A DNA stretch of 64,000 nt from Isoetes taiwanensis (Eukaryota > Streptophyta > Lycopodiopsida > Isoetales > Isoetaceae), in the NCBI GenBank assembly GCA_021234155.1, contig JAJEKV010000021.1, positions 16,755,563-16,819,562 of the forward strand, given 5' to 3'. Positions 10,322 through 22,544 of this stretch are shown here, piece after piece; positions within the stretch are counted from its first letter, which is position 1; every line of letters begins with the position of its first letter. Position numbers and translations under genes: made by a program. The notes beneath the pieces are model-generated. The model had not been told where the DNA came from and made no database searches. It worked only from the letters and a program-made list of their open reading frames with translations.

Positions 10322-12358
10322 CCTGCGGATATGCTGATACGGTGTAGGTAGTGCCCACTTTTGGGGTAGTTTCCTCAAAATATAGAGAACAAAGGCAGAG
10401 GGAGCAATTTCCACAAGCTGAAAAGGCCCACGAATAAGTTATTGCAACAATTAAACGGAAAAAAGTATTGGCATAAAAGAAAATGCATAAACATTGTCAC
10501 TTACAAAATAGACAGCAGCATTTAATACAGGATGGTCAAGAACATCGAGATCCAGACGTTTATCAAATGCAGCCCATGCCATCTAGTCCGATATGCCAAC
10601 AAGTAAACAAATCGTGCACAAAACAGCATCACACAGAGTATTTTTAAACAAGTATTTTTAAACAGTAAATCTTACAATTGCAGATCTGATTATAAAGCAA
10701 GTAAAACATATTGCCGTAACCCAGCCAACCTGAATATAGGAATATATCAGTCAACAATCCAAAGAAATTAATCTAGAGAAATAAAAAGTTGATTTGAAAA
10801 GAAGACAAGGACCTCCCGAAGCTTTTTGCGACGCCCTTTAGATTCAATAGGAAACATTTGCAGCATAAGGAAGAGCCTAACAAAAGTAAAACCCAAATCA
10901 AAATTCACAAAGAAGAGTGCTCGTTACAAATTAGCTTTTAAGTCTAATGTATTGTTCCCATGCTTTAAACACGGAACCAAATGACTAATTCACTTAAACA
11001 ACATAAGCAGAAATCACACAAAAGAGAAACCACTAAACATAAACAACATTTTTTTCATTCAATTGCTTTAAAATATGGATTTAAGTGTAGACAACTAAAC
11101 TTACTAAGAAATTAATTAATTAAGACTCCCTCAAAAAACCCCTTTTGCAGAATACAATACTTACTGCCCTCCATATAGCAGAAAACCAATGGCGGCAGCA
11201 AATGAAACCCCTGAACAACCATGTCAGACAACTGATATCACTGCTTTTGCGGACCAACAAACAGAAACAAATATACCACAATACCTGCAAAGAAGATTTT
11301 AGAAACGCTGCTGAGAAAGTGGACTGGCTTCCACCACATTCCTAACCATATGAAAATCTATCATCAAAAGAAGTACCTTTAGGTAGAGCAGTCAGGAGAA
11401 GGAAGGTTAAAAAAATACTTATAAAACGTTCTTACCTGAATTACATATATGACAGTGTTGACCCCCATAAAGGTTGGACGCAGTTTGTCAGTAGGTAGAC
11501 TATGTGCCTATCATTATAGTGGCAACTTTAAGCAGATTATTTTCTTCAGAAAGCAAACTGGTAGGTTCAAAAAATAAATGCTTATACCTGGTGGTATATT
11601 TCAGCCCAAAACAGAACAAGAAGGGTATAGGTAGTAAAAAATAGGAGGCCTGGGAGGTCCAAAAGAAAAACCTGGAGAATCTGCATTAGAGCGCAAGGTG
11701 TCCTGAATCCGTTCATATAATTATCACAAAACCATAAACATAATCAAAGTAAAGGATTTCTTGTCAACAAAAGTTATAATTTATAAATTCTAAGGTATAT
11801 CGCTAGGATTCGTCACAATTACTAATCTTTGTCAGGATGAAAATTTTCCATACCTTAGGCTTAAGGAACTGAACCTGTTGGCGGAAAACAAAAACAACAG
11901 CCCTCACTGCACAGTAAGATGGTACAATTTTACTAATCCAAAAATTTCTATTACAAGAACCTCGCTTTGAATGCTTTCCCTCACCTCCATTGACCAAGAA
12001 ATTCAATAAGTGGAACACTTTTTGAGTGGTCCATCCTACCTCACTTCCATTGACCAAGAAATTCAATACTTCACTGGCCCATCCGTATTCTGGAACCCAA
12101 TCCCGAATCTCAATCCTTATAAGTTGTACCTGTTGATAAGGCACGAACCATTAACTTGTAGTTGTGGAGCACAAGGAATAAGGGGCGAGAATAAAGATTC
12201 CTTACAAGGGCAATAGTTGCTATAAGGGCGTAAGCCCCAGCTAGACCATAAAAGAATCGGTCTTGCCAAACTTTGGACTCATTCAAAGTCTCCCAGCAAT
12301 CCACCCCCGACCTTAATCCCAAATACAAGTAACTAGTCACAGGCCCGTCCATCTTCAA
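9680..12358 (-). CDS. TOM1/TOM3-family membrane protein, C-terminus fused to gag
   Basis: Eleven exons on the minus strand, all with GT-AG borders and consistent phase: 12206-12358, 11985-12129, 11854-11906, 11588-11680, 11436-11507, 11285-11357, 11165-11210, 10813-10876, 10676-10729, 10505-10582 and 9680-10417. The product is about 522 residues. The first ~308 match the plant TOM1/TOM3/THH1 family, multi-pass membrane proteins known as host factors for tobamovirus replication complexes. Diagnostic blocks are [67 protein letters not shown] and ILRKLPQK. Two oddities: exon 2 carries an internal duplication adding ~17 residues around VLNFLVNG, and the last exon passes YQHIRR straight into a gag domain with no stop. 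Intact splicing suggests a live or recently live gene. Confidence 0.88.
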
Positions 12359-15300
12359 CGCTTGTTATTCTTTGCGCTCCTAACCCTAGAATTTAAGTGC
12401 TACCATGCCTTTTCTCCAAGCACTTTCAGTTTCCACATAATTAAGAAGCCAAACTAGTTATTCAAAGCTTGTGCTTTTGAACTAGCTGGGCCAAATGGGT
12501 AGTAAATGAACCTCAATAAAAGCGGCAAATAAGCGCCCACCGGAGAAGATTACCTCAGAAGCATCAGAAGCCCATAGACAGATAAAAACGCTTGATCTTC
12601 CTTCCAGCCGCCCTGCTGCTGCTACTGCTGCTGGAAAAAGACGCTTGACTCTGTCCTGGGCTGTGCAAGACGGCTAAGATCCGTCCGTCCTCAAGTCAAG
12701 TCATGGCAACATCTGATCCGTTGACGCCACGCAGGAATATTCGCATTACTTGCTTGAATGCTTATCTCTGGACGGTAGCACCGTGCACTGAGAGGAAAAA
12801 AACCTGTAGCTGTTCTAGCTCAAAAAATCGGCACGAGGAAGCAGAGGACTTAGCAAAAACCGACAGATTGAAGCAGCTTCAGCAAAAGCCGGCAGAGAAA
12901 ACCAGCGGATCTTCGAAGGCTCTAGATGGCGCCAGTTTGTTGCTGAAGAGGTTTCGTTGGATTAGTTAAGATTTGTTGCAGATCTAGCTAGGTTTTTGGT
13001 CAACCCATCATAGAAGGAACAGGTCAGTTGGTTTTCGCAATGCCGGCTTTGTAGAAATCTTTTGGGTCCAAAGAACTAGATTAGCCAAAGCCTTGCGAAC
13101 ATTCGCTCCTATTCAACAGAAGCTGATGCATTAACAGGATTTGCATTGTTCCATTTGCCACTGTTTTTGGCCTTCTACAGTCCCGTGTTCTTTCAGGTAA
13201 CACTAAGACAAATATTAACTTATGCCCGTGTGCTTCTATTGCAACTTACTCATTATCTTTGTACTTGGACACAGGCACATTAACAACAATCATTAACAGC
13301 AGAAACCACGAGGGAAGCAATTTGTCGGATCTTAGTATTACCTATTCCATGTCAAGGTCGTGATACTGCTGTTGCCTTGATGCCAAAAACATCTTCCAAG
13401 AAGCTTTTAGGATCTCATATGGAGCTCAAGGTAAATTTTCTGAAGTTGTAATCAAGTAGGCTAGGCTTTCAAATGGAAGAACTTTGCAAAGGCATGCTCA
13501 AGCATGATCTTAATGGCTTCTTTCCTTCTGTAAGTCATTTGCAATAATGAAAGACTCATGAGCGCTATTTCTTTTCAATTGCAAACCTAAAACAAGTTAT
13601 CTAGGCATTTTTTTAATGGCGAGCAATCTGATGTAGATGCACCAATCTGTGTGCAAAGTTTATGGTCAGCTATTTAGGATTCTCCATTTGATAATGGAGT
13701 CCATGTGTAAAATCTATGGTTGGTTGTTTAGAATTCTCCATTTGAGTTCTACATGCTTGGAATGTTCCAATCATTTGTCTGATGCAGGGCTGGTGCAGGG
13801 ATGCAGATATGCTGCCCATTTGGAGGGAGCTAGGCATGAGAAAGAAGCCAAATTTATGTTGTGATTTTCATTAACTCACTGTTCTAAAGTAGTTCTTAAT
13901 GCAAGTATATGATGGAAAACATTTGTGAAATAGGATCTTAATCCAGTGTCTGAGAGGGGCTTCTGGCTACATCAAATATTCATGCTTTTTATTTGTTATG
14001 GGTTTTTCAATTGTTCTTTCATGACATTGTATGATTTTAACTATCGCCAATGGATCATGTCCATTCTACTGCTGCGTCTTATGAGAATCCATAAAGGAGA
14101 AAATATAATTGTCCTCACTGCCTGTACCAGGAAATGTGAGAATGGAAAACTTAAAGACTCTCTTTCTCCAACAAACTCATGGTCATAGCAGGGGATATGT
14201 TGAAGACGAATATAAGACTACTTTGACCACTAGCTTTCCCACTATCCCACAGTTATACAATGCTGGTGATAAAGAAGATAATTGGGCAGCGATTAATGAG
14301 CTTAGAAAACATTTATCACTTTCAGCACATAGCACATGATCATACGCAATTCGGAAATACATTCTCATGAATTTGGCCTATATGAAAGCCAAGGAAAGAC
14401 TAATAGGATATGGCAGATTGTATTAGCAATGGATTGAAGTGCTGGACAATCAACATGGCAATAGATATTTGGTCTGGTCAAATTTGAGCTTTATTGCTTG
14501 GTTGGAATTTATTGTCAGGATCGGTGTCCAAAAGCACAGTAATATTCTTTTTTGAAAACCCAAACTTTTCTACCAGACCTTGGTGCATACGCTGCACATC
14601 ATTGACACAGCCATGAAACTCTGCCTTTGTTGCAACCAAACAGGGAAGTTCTTCTGCACACCCTGGACGTTTTTATGCATGTCACATACAGAAGGCCTGG
14701 CACAGACCTTGCAGCAGCTGTTGTGAGTACATGTGATCAAACTGCATAGGAGAATTATGCTTTGGGTAAAACACGTAAGACACCTGAACCTTGGCCATCA
14801 TTCATTATGTCTATAGTAAAAACTATTCCCTTTTCTGCTAGTTTGAAGACCAGCTAGTCTCTGTTAAAGGCTAGTTTCCATCTCTGAATGCTTGAGACTT
14901 CGGTAATCCTTGAGAAGGGTTTGTGCTACATCAAATTGTTAGAATGGTCTGGAAGATCAAATAAATTGCAGAGGTAATCCGTCAAGTATAAATAAAAAGG
15001 AAAACAACTATGTTCAGAGAGAGATAAACCTGTTGGTTACTAGACTCACGCTGTTTTAACAGAAAATTTGCATTTGTTAGTTGCTTCAACTGGAATAAAT
15101 ATGAAATAACTTTGGCGCAGATAAAATATCTGATGATGTGGCAATAGGCAATTAAATGGTACGTTTGCATAAGGTACCCAGTTACAAAAGGTCTGGCACA
15201 GACCGTGCAGCAGCTGTTGGAGTACTTTTAATGTCCACCATGTTTCATACTGCTTGCTTCAAGTCTTGCCAAGCTTCTCATTAAATGTCATGTTCAAAGA

Positions 15301-15570
15301 TATAACTGAGGAACTCAAGGTTTTGGGCATTTGCTATAGTGTGACATGTTTCCTGTAAGCAATATAATCTGTAACAAAACTGAACATTCCAAATTATCTA
15401 TGAACTTTAAAAATATGTATAGATTTTTCTTTATAAGAGTGCATTGCATATGTATTTCACGATGTGAGATAAATATGTGTATTACAAACTAAGTAAGATA
15501 AGGATGAAAAAGGATAATTAACTATGACTGGCTAGTGAATCAAGCTCAAATTCCAAGTAGGCCCCTATCT
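12359..15570. other. Upstream flank of TOM-like gene and unresolved sequence
   Basis: The first few hundred bases should be the TOM-like gene's promoter and leader; a gctgctgctactgctgctgg run sits at 12615. The rest holds short reading frames I cannot assign. Local direct repeats include a ~53-bp pair at about 13645-13745 (tctatggttggttgtttag-type) and ggcacagacc-tgcagcagctgtt at about 14690 and 15195. No domain was recognised. Confidence 0.4.
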
Positions 15571-15815
15571 TTTGAAATGTTAGGGATTTTGAAGGAATCT
15601 AATAGAATATGAAGAGAATTTCATAGAATCTAAGGTAATCTTGGAAGAATTTTAGAGATGACATCTAGGGCATGACTTGACGAAATCTAGAAGAATATTT
15701 CCATATCTTTTGAAATTTTAGGGATTTTGAAGGATTCTAATAGAATATGAAGAGAATTTGCACAGAATCTAAGGGAATCTTGGAAGAATTTCAGAGATGA
15801 CGTCTAGGGCATGAC
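15571..15815. repeat. Direct duplication of a ~110-bp AGATTC-type unit
   Basis: Two copies beginning near 15571 and 15708 share agggattttgaagga, ctaatagaatatgaagag, ttggaagaatttyagagatg and tctagggcatgact. They differ at scattered bases. The words are the complement style of the array at 1125-2002. Confidence 0.75.
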
Positions 15816-15937
15816 TCGACTGAATAGAGCTAGACACTTGGTTTCCTGCATGTTCTTTTGCATCTCAAGGATGTCCAGAATTGAGATCTATTCGACTTAG
15901 CACAAAACTTCTTTTGCAGCGGGTTGGAGAAGAAAAA

Positions 15938-15969
15938 TGTTCGCGGCGGCCGCCACGATAAATTTCTTG
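15938..15969 (+). mobile_element. Decayed Helitron-like 3' terminus
   Basis: The sequence aatgttcgcggcggccgccacgataaatttcttg is a compressed version of the terminal hairpin region seen at 8257-8304 and 19185-19232. The loop and part of the right arm are lost, but gataaattt-CTTG is retained, ending at 15969. The next base begins the TCAAACC start of another element. The 5' partner was not found. Confidence 0.55.
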
Positions 15970-16457
15970 TCAAACCATATATAAAGATACATCCATTTTT
16001 GAATTTTTTTTTCCCCTACCTAATTTTTCTGGGTTCTGCCTCAGGCTTTGCCGACACGTGTGGATAATTTTTTGTTTTCGATTTCTTGGGCTGTAAGCAA
16101 GCCCTGAATTATTGACGAGACTTGGACGAGCTCTGTTTTAGGCATCCACCGACAAAACTTGTGGTCGATAGGCATCGAAGCATTCCGCTACCATCGCTTG
16201 TGGTCGTGACCACGACAACGCGGCTTCAATCAGGTCTAAGACATGCCCAGATGGCAGAATCCGGCTGCATGAAATTCGTATATATATAAGTGCAGCACTA
16301 CCGGTTAATAGATAGATCGCTATTCTGGATGCTTGGGCGAAGGTTTCTTCTAATCTACTGTTGTTCTGGCTTCACAAGTTCAGGTAATGCTCTTTAAGCT
16401 TTCGTTATGTTGCAAATAATGCGAGTTACGATAGCTCATTTATAGGCTTTATCCCAA

Positions 16458-16925
16458 TTGCAGATCTTGATTGTGGTCCAAATTCGACCACATCCAAATA
16501 GTATGATGCTTGCATGTTGCACTGAGCATGGGTTTCTGTATAAAGCCCTGGACCTATTTATTAAAATGCCTTATAATCGTTATGGCAAGGCAGATGCTGC
16601 TATGCAGCTTTTCCAGTTAATGCCAGAATTCTTGGACAAGGGTTTCAGGGGTGAAGGAAATACTTTCACAATTTTTTCCTGGAATGTGGTTTCATGGACA
16701 GCTTTGTTTGAAATTGTAGGAATGTGGTTTCATGGACAGCTTCGTTTGAACCTTACTATAAGTGAAGGCAGCTAAAGGATGCATTACCTCTATTTAAAGA
16801 CATGCAGAGCAATATGTAGTAACTTGGAATGAAATCCTTGCAGTTCCTGCTGAGCAGGGACAGATTAAGGAAGTCTATAATTCTATTTGCTGGATGCAGA
16901 TAAATCTCAACGTGAAACATTGACA
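16458..16925 (+). pseudogene. Pentatricopeptide repeat (PPR) protein fragment
   Basis: Short stretches match plant organelle RNA-binding PPR proteins of the PLS type: YGKADAAMQLFQLMPE, WNVVSWTALFEI and, in another frame further on, a VTWNEILAVPAEQGQ-like block at about 16830. The frame changes between blocks and no start, full repeat array or E/DYW tail remains. A ~38-bp piece (ggaatgtggtttcatggacagctt) is duplicated at about 16680 and 16720. It is a captured, non-functional fragment. Confidence 0.65.
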
Positions 16926-17097
16926 AAAAGCAAAGTCCCTTCAACAATATACCATCTGATCAAATCTAAAGTGATTAGATTGTAATATTGATGGCATCGA
17001 ATCATGCAGGTGTTCATCAAGGTTTTACCTTACATCTCTTAATGCAGCAAAGGGGTATGCCTGCAGCCAAGTGACAATTCTTCAGATACAATTGGTG

Positions 17098-17885
17098 TCA
17101 TGATATTGAAGGGTAGAGGATTGTTCCCTTATGCATACCGGTACTGGATAGGAATTGGGGGATATATTGGCTTTCTGCTACTCTTCAACATGATATTTAT
17201 TATCTGCCTCATGATAGTATCACGCTTTCTAATGGTTTCTGTATTTACCATAACCATTGGTGTGCAGCTCCTAGGAAGCCTCAAACTATCATAGTGAAGG
17301 AAGAACATGCCAAAAAGAGTGTTAGCACCGGTGGACAGATTAAGCCTCAAATTTGACACATATAGTTTAATAAACATTCAAATGCAGGTTCAGGAATGGA
17401 AAAAATACAGAAAGGAATGATTTTGCCTTTCGAGCCACTATCATTAGTTTTCCATCACATAAGCTATTACATCGACATGCCTGCAGTGAGTTATAGTTCA
17501 CAGACAATATGTTCCCTTTGAAGTTGGAAGGTCAGAGTTAAACCAAGTTTATTGGAATGCCAGGAGACGAAACAACAAGGCGAGACCGCCTTCCAACTTC
17601 TACAGAACATTAGTGGGGCATTCAGACTAGGTGTGCTCACTCTAGTTGGTGTTATTAGTGGAGGGAAGACAACACTCATGGACACTCTAGTTGGTGTTAT
17701 TAGTGGAGGGAAGACAACACTCATGGATGTTCTAGCTGGAGAAAAAGTGGAGGTTAGATTGAAGGCACTATCGCCATCTCTGGATTCCCGAAAAAACAAG
17801 AGACATTTGCACGGATTTCAGGACAGTCTGAACAGACAGATATTCATTTACCACCTGTCACAGTCTATGAGTTTCTGAAGGCATG
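17098..17885 (+). pseudogene. PDR-type ABCG transporter fragment
   Basis: Pieces in the order found in full-size ABCG (pleiotropic drug resistance) transporters: a membrane segment with YWIGIGGYIGFLLLFN (about 17135), APRKPQTIIVKEE (about 17270), FEPLSLVFHHISYYIDMPA (about 17430), SGAFRLGVLT, and a Walker A motif GGKTTLMDVLAG at about 17711. Then, after a frame change, come [16 protein letters not shown] and [13 protein letters not shown] 48-bp unit containing the Walker A sequence is duplicated in tandem (about 17636-17731). Only a middle part of the ~1,400-residue family protein is present, with intron-like spacers. It is non-functional as it stands. Confidence 0.8.
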
Positions 17886-17999
17886 TGCATTATATGCCTT
17901 CTTGCTAGAGGCACATTCATATTTGGGCTAGTTTTGTGGAGAATCCACTCTTCAGTATAATTTACCGCGGAAAACACCACCATATAAATCACTCACCAG

Positions 18000-18936
18000 C
18001 AACCTTCTTACGGTTTGCATGGCACTGGGTTATTTTTCTATACAAAGAATAATGAAAGGATGGACAGGTCTTTACAACCTTGCTGAACGAATCTCAGCTG
18101 CTAAGAAAATGGCAGCCTTGAACCTGAACTCAATTGTACAATTTATATGCAGCATGTAAGAATTTGCCCTGATAACATGAAATGAAAAAACATCAAAGAT
18201 ACCAAATTGGAATCGATGTCGGGTCTCCGGAAATAATAAATTAAAGACTATTATTAGTCTAGTCAGGTGCAATAGCACAAATCCTATATAGGACCCAGGA
18301 ATCATAGAACAGGGAAGAAAGGTCACAAGGCGTAGATGCTTCAGCGCATTAAATATGCATGGACAAATGTCAAAATCTCTGATTCCAACACTGAGAACTA
18401 CGGGATCTAATGCAAATGCTTCAAATTTGCAAAGCCCAAAAGCAGCAGAGCTTCACAGGTAAAGACATCAGAATCTCAATGTCGGGACGAGGAAATAGAA
18501 AAATCTTCTTCCGTCATTTTTGTAGACGCAAATTTCGGCATTCAATCGTAACCCGAAATAAGTGGAGAATGCCAATTCCGACCCCCTCGCCTTTAGACTT
18601 ACCAACCCTACCACAAATAAAAACACGGAAGCAACATAGAGCGCACTTGGGCAATTCATGTTGCAAGTGTCCAATGACCTCGTTATAAACGCCTTAATCT
18701 AGAACCATTCATCATTTGTAAGCTTAGCTTTCGATGATATTAAGTGGACATCGAGATGAATTGTAAGACGAACATATACGTAAACAATTAAACAATAAAA
18801 TTTGAATATATTTAAGATTAGGCTACATAAGAAAGGTACATCCATTATGTCTTACTATAGACTCATCTGACCAATTCGGGGAGAATATGGACTAGATAAG
18901 TGCCAACGATTAATGAAATAGTGCTTGTGTAGTTGC
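18000..18936. other. Unassigned interior of second Helitron-like element
   Basis: Short reading frames on both strands without recognisable domains. Some may be further captured exons. Nothing can be supported. Confidence 0.35.
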
Positions 18937-19335
18937 TCATCTCTTCAAGTAAATTTGGATTTTTTTCAGATAATATAAATTGTTCAAAAAACTCATGATG
19001 AAAAAATGACGAGAAAGACAATGCATAAGTTGCAAAAGAAATAGGTCATAAAGGAAGAAGATTATGCTAGCAGTTGTAAAGGGAAATCCACTTGATTTGT
19101 GTAACAAGTTGAACCAGAGTATAGGAGTCCAGAAAAGAGATGTGATTGCATAGCTGGCACAATCGTCAGATGACAGAGGTTTAGGGAAGAGAAATGTTCG
19201 CGGCGGCCTTGGCCGCCGCGATAAATTTCTTGTATATCTAATGGATGTTGGCAATGTGACATGACATAAAATTTGCTTTTCTTTTATAGCCTTCTAGAAT
19301 TTGTAATGTTGGTGTGGTGAGTGTGTCGTGTATCC

Positions 19336-19605
19336 ATGGAATAATATAAGGGATAGACTTAGCTATTTGGCGATCTTTTAGTATATTTTCAAAAAATGTT
19401 GACTAAAGTAAATGGAAAAAATTGGAAAAAAAATAATAATTTTAGCTTAGCTTTTCTCGCGCTTGCACCAAACTTCGATCCCTTTAGCCAAACGCTAGAA
19501 AGTAAGAGAGTGAAATTTTGTATTGTTTAGCTAAACCATAGAAACTATTTAAATGAATTTCAGGCTAGTTTAGCTAATAGCATTCTAGTTTATAAGAAAT
19601 ACTAG
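19336..19605 (-). repeat. TTTAGCTAAA repeat, left inverted arm
   Basis: About 265 bp starting atggaataatataaggg. Its complement matches 22855-23145 over nearly the whole length, including atttggcgat, the aataataattttagctta block, tgctagaaagtaagagag and attgtttagctaaaccatag. The match reaches the outer edge on both sides (atggaataat). It contains several palindromic tttagctaaa words. Confidence 0.75.
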
Positions 19606-22540
19606 AAACGTGTGCCTGACGATGCCGGGCATTAGTCACGGGCATGTGGAAAGGGTATATATGTGGAGTTTATAGGTAAAATAAAGAGTTATTAAATGTA
19701 ATCATGTCCATAGATGTAATGATGTGCCAAATAATGTCCATAGACATAATGGGATAATATATGTAACAGGGTTTGGAAGACCGGGCACATGGAATAGGCA
19801 AACATAATAGAATACAATAAACCCCAAACCAAACCCTTTGGAATGTTCTCCATCTGTAAAAGATATAAAAATAGTCACAATATCCTATAAACACAAATCA
19901 TAGATTCCTAGCCCTAAGACCTAAACTCTAAGTTTGTGGTATGGTGGCATGGTTGATAGCATTGCCTTCTTGCATGTTAGATTCTAAATTTTTAGAATTC
20001 AGAATACGATAAAGTTGTCACCTCTAGAGCCTAAATCGAACCCTTGAGAATGGTCTCCATCTTTAGCCATCTAAGCGGGCATAAGCCCAGACAAAGCTCG
20101 GGGGCTATGCCCCACAACAAAGTAAGCAATAAAAGGAAATCCAAACCAAAATGGAGTGACATAATAATGGTCTTGTAAAACAAAAAAATAAATCATGTCA
20201 ACTCAAAATTCTAACATAAGGATCAAAGCAATCATAAAAATTGTTTTTTCTTAATACAATTGATAAAACGTTCAAGTTTATGGCTAACTTTTACGAACTA
20301 TAGAATATTGAATATGTATATGACATGTGTCTTCCATATGCTCTATAGGACATGTGTCTAGTTAAACTACTTAGAAATCACATCTATAAACAAAATTTTG
20401 AACCTATGTGATGGGTCAATGATATGTCATTATTTTTACCATGTCACATATGCATAAAAACTTCAATAGAAAGAGTGGTGCAAAACATGCTCCCTCTCAA
20501 CTCATTCGAAGTTTGCTTATAAAGGAAAAAATAGGAACATGTATTTTATCGTGAAGAGGCACCTTGTTATTTGGGGGATGTAAACGAAATCCCAACAAAG
20601 ATTATTGAGTGTAATTATGAAGGAAGGAAGGAAGGAAGAAATTTTAACATCCACAGAACCCAATCGGGAAGGGGACATGTAAAAACTTCAAACAATCAAC
20701 ACAAAATGCTAATATACCAAGAGATGATGGGTATTTCTATTTAAAATGTCAAATAAACAATGCATATAATTAGAGGGCGTCACCTTGCAAAAAGCAACCT
20801 ATATTGCACCACAAACGGTATTCTATCATCCAATTTGTAACAATGAATTGGAGATTATAATGAATATGGCATGAGGAGTATTTCTGAGGTACACAATACA
20901 GAAATCAACCCAAGAAAACAATTCAGGATGATACGCCCGTCCATTTTTAAGTCAAGTGCCTTTTTCCTGTTCAAATCAGGCTCTGCATGGAATGTACCTC
21001 AGCTATTTATTGTGCACTGCCATATCATTGAATTGCATGAGATGAAGAAAAGCATCAAAGTTGGAAGATTCTACACCTGTTACTATGCACCAAGTTTTCC
21101 CCATATCTGCACATGCATCAGATAACTCACTGTTAGAGACAAATCTTCTACTATCAACACAATCATTCGATCCAAATCTTCAACTGTCAACACAACCACT
21201 GAGAAATTTGCATGACTTTGCTATATAACAACAATTGTTACACTATTATTATAGATGGTTGTTGGTGATAGCAGAACAGCTAGCATGAAGGATTCATACT
21301 GATTACTGCGATGGATACACTCTAGAAATTCTCGAAGAACATGAAAATAAAATGAAGTGAACATATCACATGACGTATGCAAAAAAGAGGCAGCATGTTT
21401 GAACCTGTACTGCATGCATGTGCAGCAGCAGGAAGAAAGCTTAAATGAATGCCTAGTTAAATTGCAGCATGTAACAAAAACGTTGTTAAATGAGGCAGGT
21501 AACAAAGTATACTAAGCTAAACTCTAGTAGAAACGCTAAGTTAGCCAAACTGCACCTTCCATGAGGGCAGAACAATGATAGCACCTTCATTATAATGTAG
21601 GCCTTGGAGACTGTTTTGTGGATAGAAAGAGAAAAGAAATAAATAGCTTATGTAGTTAGCCACAGAAAAGCAAATGTGTTGCAAATAGCCACATCCATAT
21701 ATTAACTTACCACATAAAACACGTATGACTGATTGATCTCGCAATGTCACTCGAAGATGATTCTAGCACTCGTCTGCATTAGAAACATAGATTAGTTTTG
21801 TCATATACTTCAAAACATATATCCAGTTCAATTATCTACCTACATTGTGAAAGATGCGCATGGTGTCTAAGTTCTCTATAATTCTAGCATGCACCAGGTT
21901 AAACGTTCAAGATGCAAGAAATAGATACATGCATAATGAGTCTAAAAATGTATGCAATTAAACATAAACAGAAGGAGACATATATCTTATATCTTATACT
22001 CTTGCCCCAATAATTTGCCATAGTAGTTTGCCCCACAACAAAGTACTCAAAGGTAGTACATCCACCATGAGAATCTTGTCATGTACTTCTCTACTTATAT
22101 ACATAACATACATCATATAATCGTACCATTTAAATCTGCAACTCACAAACAGAAAAATAAATTAAATAGTATTACCTTCTCAGTTGTCACACCGTACATT
22201 CGATATTTTCTTCCTCAACGGTAAGTAAAAGTGTTATAATATATTTGTGTCAAGGCTAACAGAATGTCAGAATCTAATGCATGGATCCAATGCATGATAT
22301 TAACCTGCTCAGCCTGCTTGTGCCAAATTCCTGTGGAGAATATGAGCTAGCTAAATGATCAATTGCCAAACTTAGAACTCCCTATAGAGGTAAATCTTTC
22401 AAAAAGAAAAAACTTTGCTTATTTATGGTTTGATGGTGGTGTCTCAAAGAGATTGTGGTCTCCTCTGCTGCTATTCTTAAACATTCTTCCAACAGATTGC
22501 TTGCAAAAGGAGGCAGAATGTTTCCAAATATAACCTCAAA
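19606..22540. other. Spacer between inverted arms, no gene recognised
   Basis: About 2.9 kb of AT-rich sequence. The best frame is 20871-21125 (+, 84 residues), unrecognised. A ggaaggaaggaagg run lies at 20620-20640. I find no transposase, so if this is one element it is non-autonomous. Confidence 0.4.
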
Positions 22541-22544
22541 CCAG

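Larger units (their letters stand above)
15970..19232 (+). mobile_element. Helitron-like element carrying PPR and ABCG fragments
   Basis: It begins TCAAACCATATATAAAG, identical over 17 bases to 6103. It ends gggaagagaaatgttcg, a perfect hairpin (19199-19208 and 19211-19220), gataaattt and CTTG at 19229-19232, followed by T. Length is about 3.26 kb. The left neighbour is not host A but the CTTG of another terminus, so two elements appear to sit head to tail. The interior holds same-strand fragments of two unrelated host gene families, PPR (16458-16925) and PDR-type ABCG (17098-17885), as expected of Helitrons that capture genes. No Rep/helicase is present. Confidence 0.7.

Noticed and set aside
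2612-15299. One giant Helitron from 2612 (minus) to ataactga at about 15302
   Set aside because: A short tataactga match at the far side could be chance, and the expected TCAAACC start (complement) is absent there.
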